A DNA stretch of 64,000 nucleotides, taken from contig JAFXNC010000050.1 of NCBI GenBank assembly GCA_017529875.1, positions 1 through 64,000 of the forward strand. The letters are read 5' to 3'. The notes under the pieces are model-generated. The model had not been told where the DNA came from and made no database searches. It saw nothing but the letters and a program-made list of their open reading frames with translations. Origin of the DNA: Ruminococcus sp. (lineage in GTDB: Bacteria; Bacillota; Clostridia; Oscillospirales; Ruminococcaceae). A program made the position numbers and the translations under genes. Positions 24,457 through 31,958 of this stretch are shown here, one piece after another (the stretch's first letter is position 1; each line of letters starts with the position of its first letter).

Positions 24457-25218
24457 TCACCAATGCATCGAGCTGAGCCATGCGCTTACCTGAGTTTCAC
24501 GGCTCTTTTCCTCCTCGGCTGTGTAGGGGGGGAGCTCCAGCTCCCCGATTATCTTGCCGTCCTCCAGGTAGAGCAGGCGGTTGGCTCTCAGCGCCGCCCG
24601 CTGGTCATGAGTGACCATTAGTATGCTTTGACCCTCCCGGTTGAGCCCGGTGAGCAGGTCAAGGACTTCGTTGGTGTTCTTGCGGTTGAGAGCGCCGGTG
24701 GGCTCGTCCGCGAAAAGCAGCGCCGGGGAGTTGATGACCGCCCTTGCGATGGCGCAGCGCTGCTGCTCGCCGCCGGACACCTGTGAGGGCAGGTGGGTCT
24801 TGATGTGGGAGATGCTCATTTTCTCCAGGAGCTCGTCGGCCTTCTGTCTCACCTCGGCGGCAGATCTGTCCTTGTTGAGATAGCCCGACACTGCCACGTT
24901 CTCGAACAGCGTCAGGTTGCTCACCAGATGCATCTGCTGGAAGATGAACCCGAAATCCCTGTGCCGCAGCGCCGCCAGCCTTTTCTCCGGGGCGGTGACG
25001 ATGTTCTCCCCGGCGTAGTTGACCTCGCCGGCGGTGGCTCTGTCCATGCCGCTGAGGGCATAGAGCAGGGTGGACTTTCCCGAGCCGGAGGCTCCCATTA
25101 TAACGGTGAGATCACCCTTGTATATATCAAGGTCTACATGGGACAGTATATGTATCTGTCCGCCGTTGTGCGCAAAGCTCTTGCAGAGCCCCTTGGCAGA
25201 AAGAATGGTTTCGTTCAT
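24457..25218 (-). CDS. ABC transporter ATP-binding protein (MacB/LolD type)
   Basis: The 253-residue ATPase has Walker A GASGSGKST, Q-loop FIFQQMHLV, signature VSGGEQQRCAIARA, Walker B ALLFADEPTGAL and an H-loop in MVTHDQ. The IFQQMHL stretch is typical of LolD/MacB-type ATPases that pair with FtsX permeases. It is first in a three-gene operon whose promoter region (25253-25285) carries a direct repeat suited to an OmpR-family regulator, and the two-component system next door encodes one. Confidence 0.92.
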   Translation of the reverse strand: MNETILSAKGLCKSFAHNGGQIHILSHVDLDIYKGDLTVIMGASGSGKSTLLYALSGMDRATAGEVNYAGENIVTAPEKRLAALRHRDFGFIFQQMHLVSNLTLFENVAVSGYLNKDRSAAEVRQKADELLEKMSISHIKTHLPSQVSGGEQQRCAIARAVINSPALLFADEPTGALNRKNTNEVLDLLTGLNREGQSILMVTHDQRAALRANRLLYLEDGKIIGELELPPYTAEEEKSRETQVSAWLSSMHW

Positions 25219-25252
25219 GATATTATCCTCCCCGGTCCTGTTTGTTGTATAT

Positions 25253-25285
25253 ATTATAGCGCGGAAGTTATTAAGAAGTACTTAA
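25253..25285 (-). promoter_or_regulatory. ABC operon promoter with tandem 11-bp response-regulator-like box
   Basis: The -10 is TATAAT (25258-25253, minus strand). There is no good -35; instead GAAGTTATTAA (25264-25274) and GAAGTACTTAA (25275-25285) form an 11-bp-period direct repeat with 9 of 11 matches, exactly over the -35 zone. PhoB/OmpR-family regulators bind such tandem 11-bp repeats and replace -35 contacts. Control by the adjacent regulator (26779-27453) is an inference. Confidence 0.6.
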
Positions 25286-25294
25286 GGAGACAGC

Positions 25295-25331
25295 AAAAAA
25301 CGCGAAGCAGATCCCGCGATCCGCTTCGCGT
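25295..25331 (-). terminator. Terminator of the two-component system operon
   Basis: ACGCGAAGC-A-GATC pairs with GATC-C-GCTTCGCGT (25300-25331), with a T-run (complement of 25295-25300) following on the minus strand. Confidence 0.8.
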
Positions 25332-25337
25332 CTGAGA

Positions 25338-26795
25338 TTATTTCTGCTTGTGCTCCGTGACCGGTATCTCGAACCAGAACACCGAGCCCTTACCTTCCTC
25401 GGACTGTACTCCGAAGGCGAAGTTGTGGCGTTTGAGTATCTCCTTGCAGATAGACAGCCCCAACCCGGTGCCGACTACCTCACGCTGCATCTTGCTGCCC
25501 CGGTAGTAGCGGTCGAAGACCTTCGGCAGCAGCTCTTTTGAAATGCCCTTGCCGTTGTCCTCCACCTCTATGCGGGTGCAGTCCTCACGGTTTATCTGGC
25601 GTATGCGTATACGCTTGTTCTCCCCGCTGTAATTTATGGCGTTGTTGATGAAGTTGTAAAGCACCTGATCCAGCTTGTCCGCGTCCGCAAAGACGATCCT
25701 GTCCTCGTCGGGCTCAAAGGCTATGTCGTAGCCGTTTTCCTCGATGACCAGAGTATACCGGGTGAGGATGTCCCTGATCTTGTCGTGCAGCGAGAACTCG
25801 CTGTAACCAAGCTCCATGTTGCCGCTTTCAAGCTTGGAGAGCTCCAGGATGTTGCTCACCAGGTTCGAGAGCCTGTCGGCCTCGTCTATGATTATGCCTA
25901 AGTGCTCGTTGCGCTTTTCCGGGTTGTCTCCGGAGAGGTCGCGTATCATCTCGGCGTAGGCCTTTACCATGGTCAGGGGAGTGCGCAGGTCGTGGGAGAT
26001 GTTGGCGATGAGCTCAGAGCGCAGGCGGTTGACCTTGCCGATCTCGTCCTCGGCCTTGTTGAGCACCTCGGAGAGCTCTGTGATCTCGCTGTATCCCCGC
26101 TCATGGAAGTCCACCGAAAAGTCTCCGTCGGCAAAGCGCTTGGCCTTGTCTTTCAGGTTCACTATGGGGTCGGAGATGCGCTTGGAGATGAACAGCGTTA
26201 TGATGAACGCCAGCTCCGCGATGATTATAGTAATGTATATCAGCTGCTCCCGGATGATGCTGACGGTGGAATCCACCGGGTTTATGGAGGACTCGATATA
26301 CAGGTAGTAGCTGCTGCCCTCGGACTGAAATTTTCGGCAAAGCAGTATCTCCTCCGAACGCAGGGATTCGCTTTTTATGATCTTGGTGATCTGATCGCTG
26401 CCGCCGGATTCAAGCTCCTGTTTGAGATTGTGCATATTAAATCCCGAGGAGTTGAGCCTGTCCAGCATGAAGTAGGAAAGGCTGCCTAAGTTGTTCTCGC
26501 CCCGGATGAGCATTTCCGAGGAATCGGTGAGCACGATGCACATACTGTTGTCGAAGGCGGCGCGTTTCATGCCGCTTTCAAGCTCGCCGTTCCGGTAAGC
26601 CTCCACCAGCATATCCCCCACGTCGCTGACCGCCCTTATCCTGGCGGAGCGGTAGTACTTCTGCAAAAAGAAGTACTGGAACACCCACAGCAGCGCCACG
26701 ATGAAGATAGTGAACACGATGAAGTACACCGAGATGTAGTATCTCAGGGCGTGCTTGGTCCTGGGCGGCTTAGGGGCCTTATCTGATCTTTTCAA
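25338..26795 (-). CDS. Membrane sensor histidine kinase
   Basis: The 485-residue protein has two membrane spans (about 18-42 and 185-205) around a roughly 140-residue extracytoplasmic sensor domain, then HAMP (ISKRISDPIVNLKDKAKRFA), HisKA with the phospho-accepting His in ANISHDLRTPLTM, and HATPase boxes (NFINNAINYS, VEDNGKGISKE, GTGLGLSICKEIL). It is an EnvZ/PhoR-type kinase whose large sensor domain differs from the intramembrane sensors that usually accompany bacitracin-type ABC transporters. It overlaps the regulator gene by 17 bases. Confidence 0.93.
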   Translation of the reverse strand: MKRSDKAPKPPRTKHALRYYISVYFIVFTIFIVALLWVFQYFFLQKYYRSARIRAVSDVGDMLVEAYRNGELESGMKRAAFDNSMCIVLTDSSEMLIRGENNLGSLSYFMLDRLNSSGFNMHNLKQELESGGSDQITKIIKSESLRSEEILLCRKFQSEGSSYYLYIESSINPVDSTVSIIREQLIYITIIIAELAFIITLFISKRISDPIVNLKDKAKRFADGDFSVDFHERGYSEITELSEVLNKAEDEIGKVNRLRSELIANISHDLRTPLTMVKAYAEMIRDLSGDNPEKRNEHLGIIIDEADRLSNLVSNILELSKLESGNMELGYSEFSLHDKIRDILTRYTLVIEENGYDIAFEPDEDRIVFADADKLDQVLYNFINNAINYSGENKRIRIRQINREDCTRIEVEDNGKGISKELLPKVFDRYYRGSKMQREVVGTGLGLSICKEILKRHNFAFGVQSEEGKGSVFWFEIPVTEHKQK

Positions 26796-27453
26796 ACTTG
26801 TAACCCATTCCTCTCAGAGTGACTATCAGGTTGCGGTACGGCCCCAGGCTGTTTCGCAGCATCTTGATGTGGGTGTCCACAGTGCGGTCGTCGCCGTAGA
26901 AGTCAAAGCCCCACACCTCCTCAAGCAGCTTCTCCCGGGAGAGGGCGATGTTCATGTTCTTCACCAGGTAGAACAGCAGATCATATTCTTTCGGGGTCAT
27001 GGAGACCTTCTGACCGTCTATCGTGACCTCGCGGGCGGTGAAGTTTATGCACAGCCCCTCGTAGGTGATGACGTCCTCCTGCTTCTGGGCGGACTTGACC
27101 CGGTTCATGACCGCCTTGACGCGAGCCATGAGCTCCTTGGGGGAGAAGGGCTTGACCACATAGTCGTCCACGCCGATCTCGAAGCCGAACAGCTTGTCGT
27201 ACTCCTCGCCGCGGGCAGAGAGCATGATCACCGGTATCTGCTTTTCCTTCCTGATCTCCTTGCAGGCCGAATATCCGTCCAGCCTGGGCATCATTATATC
27301 CATTACGATGATATCGAAATCCTGTGTTTTGGCCTTGGAAACGGCGTCCATGCCGTCCTCGGCCTCCACCACCTCGAAGCCGTTGAACTCGGCATACTCC
27401 TTGATGATGTTCCTGATCCTCATTTCGTCGTCAACGACAAGCATTCTTGGCAT
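26779..27453 (-). CDS. OmpR/PhoB-family response regulator
   Basis: The 224-residue protein has a receiver domain (VVDDE, phospho-Asp in IIVMDIMMP, Lys in VVKPFSP) and a C-terminal winged helix (TPKEYDLLFYL, GDDRTVDTHIKMLRNSLG, TLRGMGYKFE). The start at 27453 follows GGGAGG by 9 nt; the upstream ATG at 27474 has no site. It is transcribed first, then the kinase, from a promoter that contains a 12-bp palindrome. Its binding site may be the direct repeat at 25264-25285. Confidence 0.93.
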   Translation of the reverse strand: MPRMLVVDDEMRIRNIIKEYAEFNGFEVVEAEDGMDAVSKAKTQDFDIIVMDIMMPRLDGYSACKEIRKEKQIPVIMLSARGEEYDKLFGFEIGVDDYVVKPFSPKELMARVKAVMNRVKSAQKQEDVITYEGLCINFTAREVTIDGQKVSMTPKEYDLLFYLVKNMNIALSREKLLEEVWGFDFYGDDRTVDTHIKMLRNSLGPYRNLIVTLRGMGYKFEKIR

Positions 27454-27489
27454 AAGGGCAGACCTCCCGTACATTTTTTATCTGATACT

Positions 27490-27519
27490 ATTTTAACACT
27501 GTATATATACATTAGTCAA
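27490..27519 (-). promoter_or_regulatory. Two-component system promoter with palindromic spacer
   Basis: Minus-strand TTGACT (27514-27519), 18 nt, TAAAAT (27490-27495). The spacer contains the 12-bp palindrome TGTATATATACA (27500-27511), a possible repressor site. Confidence 0.6.
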
Positions 27520-27564
27520 GGCTTTTCACTCACTTTTCATGCAAAGAGCCGCAGATGCACATAT

Positions 27565-28260
27565 TCACAGCTCCCTGACCCAGAGTATCTCCTGGGAAAA
27601 GGGGTGGTAGTATACCCTCACCGGCACGTTCTGGGGGATGTTCCGGACGATCTCGCTTTTGACTGTCATGTCATCCACGTACAGCCGGCTCTCCGGCACG
27701 ATGAGGCTTGCCGTCTGCTTGCCCAGCAGGGAGCCTGTCCTGACTATGATGCAGTCGGTAAAGCAGACCTGCCCGGGAGCCACAGGGGGCTTGAATACAT
27801 AGCTGGTCACCCACAGCGTCAGGGGCAGCTCGCACAGGCACCCCGCTATGAGGGGCGCGAAAACATAGGCGTTGTGGTCGCGAAAGCCCTTTATCAGGTA
27901 TACGACCATGATGACCGCCCCGACAGTCAGGGCAGCCCATATCAGCGAGACTGCCAGAAACAGCGTAGTGCTCACCATGAGGGCTGCGAAAAGCATCACC
28001 CCGGACTTGGGCTCATCGTTTATAAAGTCTTTTACCGCAGAGATATCCGAGCCCACCGCGAAGGCTCCCGTCAGCAGCAGCATTGCTCCTGCGGGGCAGA
28101 AAAGCAAAGCCTTGCGGCTTTTGAGCTTCCGGGGAACGGCGTCATACTCCGCCGGGGTGATGCGGTGCAGGTGCATCCGCTCCGGCTTGATGTCGGTATA
28201 ATCCCTGATGAGGTCTGCATCGACCTCGGGTTTGGTCGTGTTCTTTCTGAAAACTGCCAT
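27565..28260 (-). CDS. Membrane protein of unknown function
   Basis: The 231-residue protein has a cytoplasmic N-terminus (about 50 residues with KPERMHLHRITPAEYD) and four predicted membrane spans between about 50 and 155 (ALLFCPAGAMLLLTGAFA; VMLFAALMVSTTLFLAV; ALTVGAVIMVVYLIKG; FAPLIAGCLCELPLTLWV), then an exterior-or-cytoplasmic beta-rich tail (IIVRTGSLLG, ESRLYVDDMTVK, VRVYYHPFSQEILWVREL). The tail resembles the C-terminal parts of small membrane proteins that have a DUF3592-like region, but I cannot assign it. It lies 37 bp below the acetyltransferase gene. Confidence 0.7.
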   Translation of the reverse strand: MAVFRKNTTKPEVDADLIRDYTDIKPERMHLHRITPAEYDAVPRKLKSRKALLFCPAGAMLLLTGAFAVGSDISAVKDFINDEPKSGVMLFAALMVSTTLFLAVSLIWAALTVGAVIMVVYLIKGFRDHNAYVFAPLIAGCLCELPLTLWVTSYVFKPPVAPGQVCFTDCIIVRTGSLLGKQTASLIVPESRLYVDDMTVKSEIVRNIPQNVPVRVYYHPFSQEILWVREL

Positions 28261-28297
28261 GTTGTCTCCTTCTTTCTTTCTCTGTTGCGGTACCGGT

Positions 28298-28753
28298 TCA
28301 GCGCAGTTTCTTTTTCATCACGTCATAGCAAAGAAAATCCTCTCCGGCGGGGATGATGTTGTAGCCGGTCTCCTTGTAGCCTCGTTTGAGGTAGATGCCC
28401 TTTGCGGGGAGGGAGGCGTCTATTACCGCCTCCTCATGCTCTGCGGCGACGGTCTGCTCGGCAAAGTCCAAAAGCTCCCTGCCCAGGCCCTTGCCCTGAT
28501 GCTTTGGCAGCACGAACAGCCGCAGTATCTCGTTTTCTCTGACGGTGACGGTGCCGACGGCATCCCCCCACTCATCCAGGCACAGGAACACGCAGCCGCT
28601 GCCGATATCCCCGACGATGCTGCTGTCGCTGTGGTGGCTGAGGAAGAACTCCACCGCCCCCTCGGGGTAGTAGCGGGGGTAGATCTCCTTTATCGCAGTC
28701 TGTGTTATGCGTTTGACTTTGTAAAAGTCCTTCATGTCTGCTTTGATTATCAT
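28298..28753 (-). CDS. GNAT-family N-acetyltransferase
   Basis: The 151-residue protein has the acetyl-CoA-binding motif A as ILRLFVLPKHQGKGLGRELLDF (the QGKGLG pyrophosphate loop) and motif B IYLKRGYKETGYN. It transfers an acetyl group from acetyl-CoA to an amine whose identity cannot be read here. The ATG at 28753 follows AGGAG by six bases; a much longer ORF to 28933 crosses the promoter and is not used. Promoter 28787-28815 lies just upstream. Confidence 0.85.
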   Translation of the reverse strand: MIIKADMKDFYKVKRITQTAIKEIYPRYYPEGAVEFFLSHHSDSSIVGDIGSGCVFLCLDEWGDAVGTVTVRENEILRLFVLPKHQGKGLGRELLDFAEQTVAAEHEEAVIDASLPAKGIYLKRGYKETGYNIIPAGEDFLCYDVMKKKLR

Positions 28754-28786
28754 AGCGGCTCCTTTCTGTCTTTCGTCCCCATACAT

Positions 28787-28815
28787 ATTATACCATAAAA
28801 TGCCGGGATTTGCAA
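28787..28815 (-). promoter_or_regulatory. Promoter of the GNAT gene
   Basis: Minus-strand TTGCAA (28810-28815), 17 nt, TATAAT (28787-28792). Confidence 0.7.
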
Positions 28816-28837
28816 CAGTCCGGCACCTGCCGGCGGC

Positions 28838-28866
28838 TTTACAAAAACTGTAAAGTGTGCTATAAT
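28838..28866 (+). promoter_or_regulatory. Promoter of the nitroreductase gene
   Basis: TTTACA (28838-28843), 17 nt, TATAAT (28861-28866). It is divergent from the GNAT promoter. Confidence 0.75.
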
Positions 28867-28922
28867 ATACCCGGATATCCCCGGGGGTATCACGATACTG
28901 AAAACTACAAGGAGGCTTGTGC

Positions 28923-29435
28923 ATGGAATTCAAGGAAGTAGTCAGGAACCGTTATTCCTGCAAGAAATACAGCAGCAGGCAGGTCGGGGAGGATAAGCTC
29001 ACGGCGATACTGGAGGCGGGACGTCTTGCCCCCACCGCCAGGAACCTTCAGGAGCAGCGCATCTATGTGATCCGCAGCGAGGAAAAGCTGGCGGTCATCG
29101 ACAGGCTGACCCCCTGCCGCTACGGTGCGCTCACTGTGATAGTCGTGGCCTATGACAAGAACACCGTCTTCACCTATCCCGGAGAGAAGTACCGGTCCGG
29201 CGCCGAGGACGCCGCTATCGTTGCCACCCACATGATGCTTGCGGCGGCAGACGAGGGTGTGGACAGCTGCTGGCTCAACTACTTCGACCCGGACAAGGCA
29301 GCAGCAGAGCTGGGTCTGCCTGAGAACGAGGAGATACTCATGCTCCTTGACCTGGGCTATGCCGCCGAGGGCGCCGGCCCCCTGCCCAAGCACAGCGACA
29401 GAAAGCCCCTCTCCGAGACGGTCAAGTACCTCTGA
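28923..29435 (+). CDS. Nitroreductase-family FMN-dependent oxidoreductase
   Basis: The 170-residue protein begins with the family hallmark RNRYSCKKYSSRQV (FMN phosphate contact) and GRLAPTARNLQEQRIYVI, and has the short-form SAEDAAIVATHMMLAA and LGYAAEG blocks. Such enzymes reduce nitro compounds, quinones or flavins with NAD(P)H as homodimers. The ATG at 28923 lies 7 nt after AAGGAGG; a TTG two codons upstream is too close to it. Its 3' end abuts copy B of the dispersed element. Confidence 0.9.
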   Translation: MEFKEVVRNRYSCKKYSSRQVGEDKLTAILEAGRLAPTARNLQEQRIYVIRSEEKLAVIDRLTPCRYGALTVIVVAYDKNTVFTYPGEKYRSGAEDAAIVATHMMLAAADEGVDSCWLNYFDPDKAAAELGLPENEEILMLLDLGYAAEGAGPLPKHSDRKPLSETVKYL

Positions 29436-29444
29436 GGACGGTCC

Positions 29445-29571
29445 AATAAAGAAGAAAGAATAAAGAAAAAAGAATAAAGAATAAAAAAGGTATCGCCTCC
29501 GGCGATGATTTAATAATCGTCCGCGGACAACTTCTTTATTCTTTATTCTTTCTTTTTATTCTTTATTCTTT
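29445..29571. repeat. Dispersed intergenic palindromic element, copy B
   Basis: Inverted orientation relative to copy A. The core reads GGTATCGCC-TCC-GGCGATG, a short A/T linker, then CGTCCGCGGACAAC, flanked by AAAGAATAA-type arms on the left and TTCTTTATT-type arms on the right. It fills the gap between the convergent nitroreductase and C39-like genes; the stop codon of the latter lies inside its right arm. Confidence 0.85.
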
Positions 29572-29944
29572 AAAAACAGCTCTGCTCAGCGGGGAGCTTT
29601 ATCTCCCAGTAGTACTTTCTCGCGCACTCCGGGAAGTCCTCCATTACGCCGTGCTCCGGGTCGTAGAATGTCCCCTCGCAGTACAGGGACCAGTGCCAGC
29701 AGCGGGGGGTCTCCAGGCTCAGCAGGCTCAACGCCGGGAGCTCGCTTTTGTCGGAGGCCTGTCTGCGCTCGCCGGACAGCTCTGCTCCGAAGCGCCGGAG
29801 GGTGTCCTTCATCTCCCGGAGGGTGGTCTCCCGCTCATGGCCTACGGCCTCGGCGATCTGAGAAACCTCCATGCCCAGCACCATAGCCAGCACCGCCTGA
29901 CCGCATTGAAGGTCGGTGGGCTCTTTTATGTACCTGATCTGCAT
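29570..29944 (-). CDS. C39-like papain-fold protein
   Basis: The 124-residue protein has the layout of stand-alone C39-like peptidases: catalytic Cys14 in DLQCGQAVLAMVLG, His in RCWHWSLYCEG and Asp in FYDPEHGVMED. C39 domains of bacteriocin transporters cut double-glycine leaders, but no transporter, membrane span or precursor peptide is nearby. It may be a housekeeping peptidase or a non-catalytic relative. It starts 9 bases after surE and shares its promoter. Confidence 0.72.
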   Translation of the reverse strand: MQIRYIKEPTDLQCGQAVLAMVLGMEVSQIAEAVGHERETTLREMKDTLRRFGAELSGERRQASDKSELPALSLLSLETPRCWHWSLYCEGTFYDPEHGVMEDFPECARKYYWEIKLPAEQSCF

Positions 29945-29953
29945 AGGCCGCCC

Positions 29954-30667
29954 TCAGGTGATGTTCCGGGCTGTGCCCACTGACACATACCCCTCGATCA
30001 CGGCTTTGAGATCCGTGCCCTCGGCGGCCTCCCAGCGGCGCTGGCCGTCAACGGTGTACTCTACTCCGCCGTCGGGCAGGGTGCGCTCTGTGTAGCTGTC
30101 CAGGTAGAATACGTCTGTGGAGACGGTCCTGTCCCGGAGCACGCCGCCGCACTCCGCAAGGGAGCAGCCGGGGAAGTTGACGTTCCAGATCTCGTTTACC
30201 CCCAGGGGCTTGTCCATGAGCTCCGCCATAAGCTCCCTGACATACCTGTCCGTGACCTCATGGGAGCCCTCATGGCTCTCGGAGAAGGCGATGGTGTGTA
30301 TCTTCTGAAAGGCTGCCTCAAAGGCGGCTCCCGCCGTGGCGGAGTACTGGATATCGCTGGCCACGTTGTAGCCCCGGTTGATGCCGGAGAAGACGTGGTC
30401 GGGCTTGCCCGGGACGATGTTCAGCACGCCGATGCGCACGCAGTCTGCGGGGGTGCCGGTGCAGGCGAAGGCTTTGACCCCCGGCACCGGGAAGGGTACG
30501 GCTCTTGCAATAAAGCTGCCGTGGAGGGAGATGCTGTGGGAGAGGGCGCTGCGCTGGCTGTCGGGTGCCACGACCCATACCTCTCCGAACTCAACGGCAG
30601 TCCGCGCCAGCCTCACGAGGCCGTCTGCGGAGATGCCGTCATCGTTTGTGATAAGTATTTTTCTCAT
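29954..30667 (-). CDS. surE: 5'/3'-nucleotidase SurE
   Basis: The 237-residue protein carries the SurE signature KILITNDDGISADGLV (metal-binding D8, D9), VVAPDSQRSALSHSIS, CTGTPADCVRIGV and FSGINRGYNVASDI. It dephosphorylates nucleoside monophosphates and helps survival in stationary phase. It is first in a two-gene operon with the C39-like gene and has a consensus promoter at 30694-30722. Confidence 0.95.
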   Translation of the reverse strand: MRKILITNDDGISADGLVRLARTAVEFGEVWVVAPDSQRSALSHSISLHGSFIARAVPFPVPGVKAFACTGTPADCVRIGVLNIVPGKPDHVFSGINRGYNVASDIQYSATAGAAFEAAFQKIHTIAFSESHEGSHEVTDRYVRELMAELMDKPLGVNEIWNVNFPGCSLAECGGVLRDRTVSTDVFYLDSYTERTLPDGGVEYTVDGQRRWEAAEGTDLKAVIEGYVSVGTARNIT

Positions 30668-30693
30668 AGTACTGCTCCCTGGTTTTTTCTTTA

Positions 30694-30722
30694 ATTATAC
30701 ACTGTATAAATGCCCCTGTCAA
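30694..30722 (-). promoter_or_regulatory. surE promoter
   Basis: Minus-strand TTGACA (30717-30722), 17 nt, TATAAT (30694-30699). Confidence 0.8.
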
Positions 30723-30894
30723 GGAGCGGGGAGGCCTTCCGGGGTATCCGGGAACGTCGGTCAAAAAATAACAAAAAATGAATATCGCCCACATTCGCGT
30801 GCAGGAAATATTTTGTTGACTTTAAATACGCTTTCTGTGTTCATATTATCCAAAAAAGTGCTGTAAATTTTTTCAAAGAAAATGTTTTAACATA

Positions 30895-30923
30895 TTGATT
30901 TGTTATCTATCACATGATATAAT
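30895..30923 (+). promoter_or_regulatory. Promoter of the broken dockerin gene
   Basis: TTGATT (30895-30900), 17 nt, TATAAT (30918-30923); GATATAAT in full. The promoter is intact although the gene is broken. Confidence 0.7.
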
Positions 30924-30971
30924 GTATGCAGAGAAGTTTGGTTCTGAATTCTTAAGAGAGGTGTAAAAAAT

Positions 30972-31884
30972 ATGAAACACAGGACCAGACGCTTTGCGGG
31001 CATCCTGACCGCAGTGGCCCTCGCGGTCGGGCAGTTACCCGCCGTGGGCGGCATCATCACCGGCAGTGCCGCAACTATCGACCTGAAAGGCCGCGGCACC
31101 TGTAATTCCCCTTTCCTCGTCAGCTCGGCGGAGGATCTTAAATTGATCTCCTCGCTGGTAAAACAGGGATAATCTTTGCAGAGCCGCTATTTTCAGCTGA
31201 CCGATGACATTGATATGACGGATGAGCATAACTTTACCCCTATCGGCGGTATGAAGGGCGCTTTCGGCGGCGTCTTTGACGGCAATGACCACACGATCTG
31301 CAACCTGCAGGTGGACAACAGCGACAGCGACTTCGGCTCCGGCCTTTTCGGCGCGGTGGTCGGAACGGTCTGCAACCTTAAAGTCACCGGCACCGTTTTC
31401 GGCGGAGAGAATACCGGCGGTCGGCGTTCTCAGCGGCGGTAACATCGAGAAGTGCTGCAACACCGGTTCGCCTGTCGGCCCGGATTATGTAGGCGGTATC
31501 GCAGGCGTTGCTATGAGCAACAAGGATCCGCAGACCAAAAATATAATAAGCACCGCCAGCGTCACACTGTGCAAAAACGTCAGCTCTGTGACCGCCCACG
31601 GCGGCTATGCAGGCGGTATCGCAGGACGCATCAATTCCAAGAACGGAAGCGTCATCTCCAACTGCTACAACAGAGGCATCAGTATCCGCGGCAATATCAC
31701 GACCTATGACGGTCAGTTCACCCCCGGCAGCATTGCCAGCGTCCTGATCGCTCCCCCGGCTTGGGACGATCCCGGAAAACACACCGCGACCTTTAAGATC
31801 TGGGGCGAGATCGACGGCAACGGCAAGATCAACATGAGGGACTATTCTGCTTTGCAGAAACTGCTGCTCAAATCTACCAGGTAA
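30972..31884 (+). pseudogene. Broken gene for a secreted repeat protein with a half dockerin
   Basis: A signal peptide (MKHRTRRFAGILTAVALAVG) leads into a repeat-type beta-helix sequence. In-frame TAA at 31170-31172 stops it after LVKQG, while the same frame continues with SLQSRYFQLTDDIDMTD and GLFGAVVGTVCNLKVTG. A second break near 31418-31424 shifts the frame by one base (ENTGG to VGVLSGGNIEK). The last frame ends with one dockerin repeat only, GEIDGNGKINMRDYSALQKL, whereas functional dockerins have two. The GLUG-like repeats (GGIAG twice) suggest a surface adhesin. Promoter and ribosome-binding site (AGAGAGGTG) remain. Confidence 0.82.
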
Positions 31885-31958
31885 CTCCCGATCCCTCCTT
31901 AAAGAGCGCCGTAAACTCCTTTGTTTGCGGCGCTTGTGCGTATGAAAGGAGCATGAAA

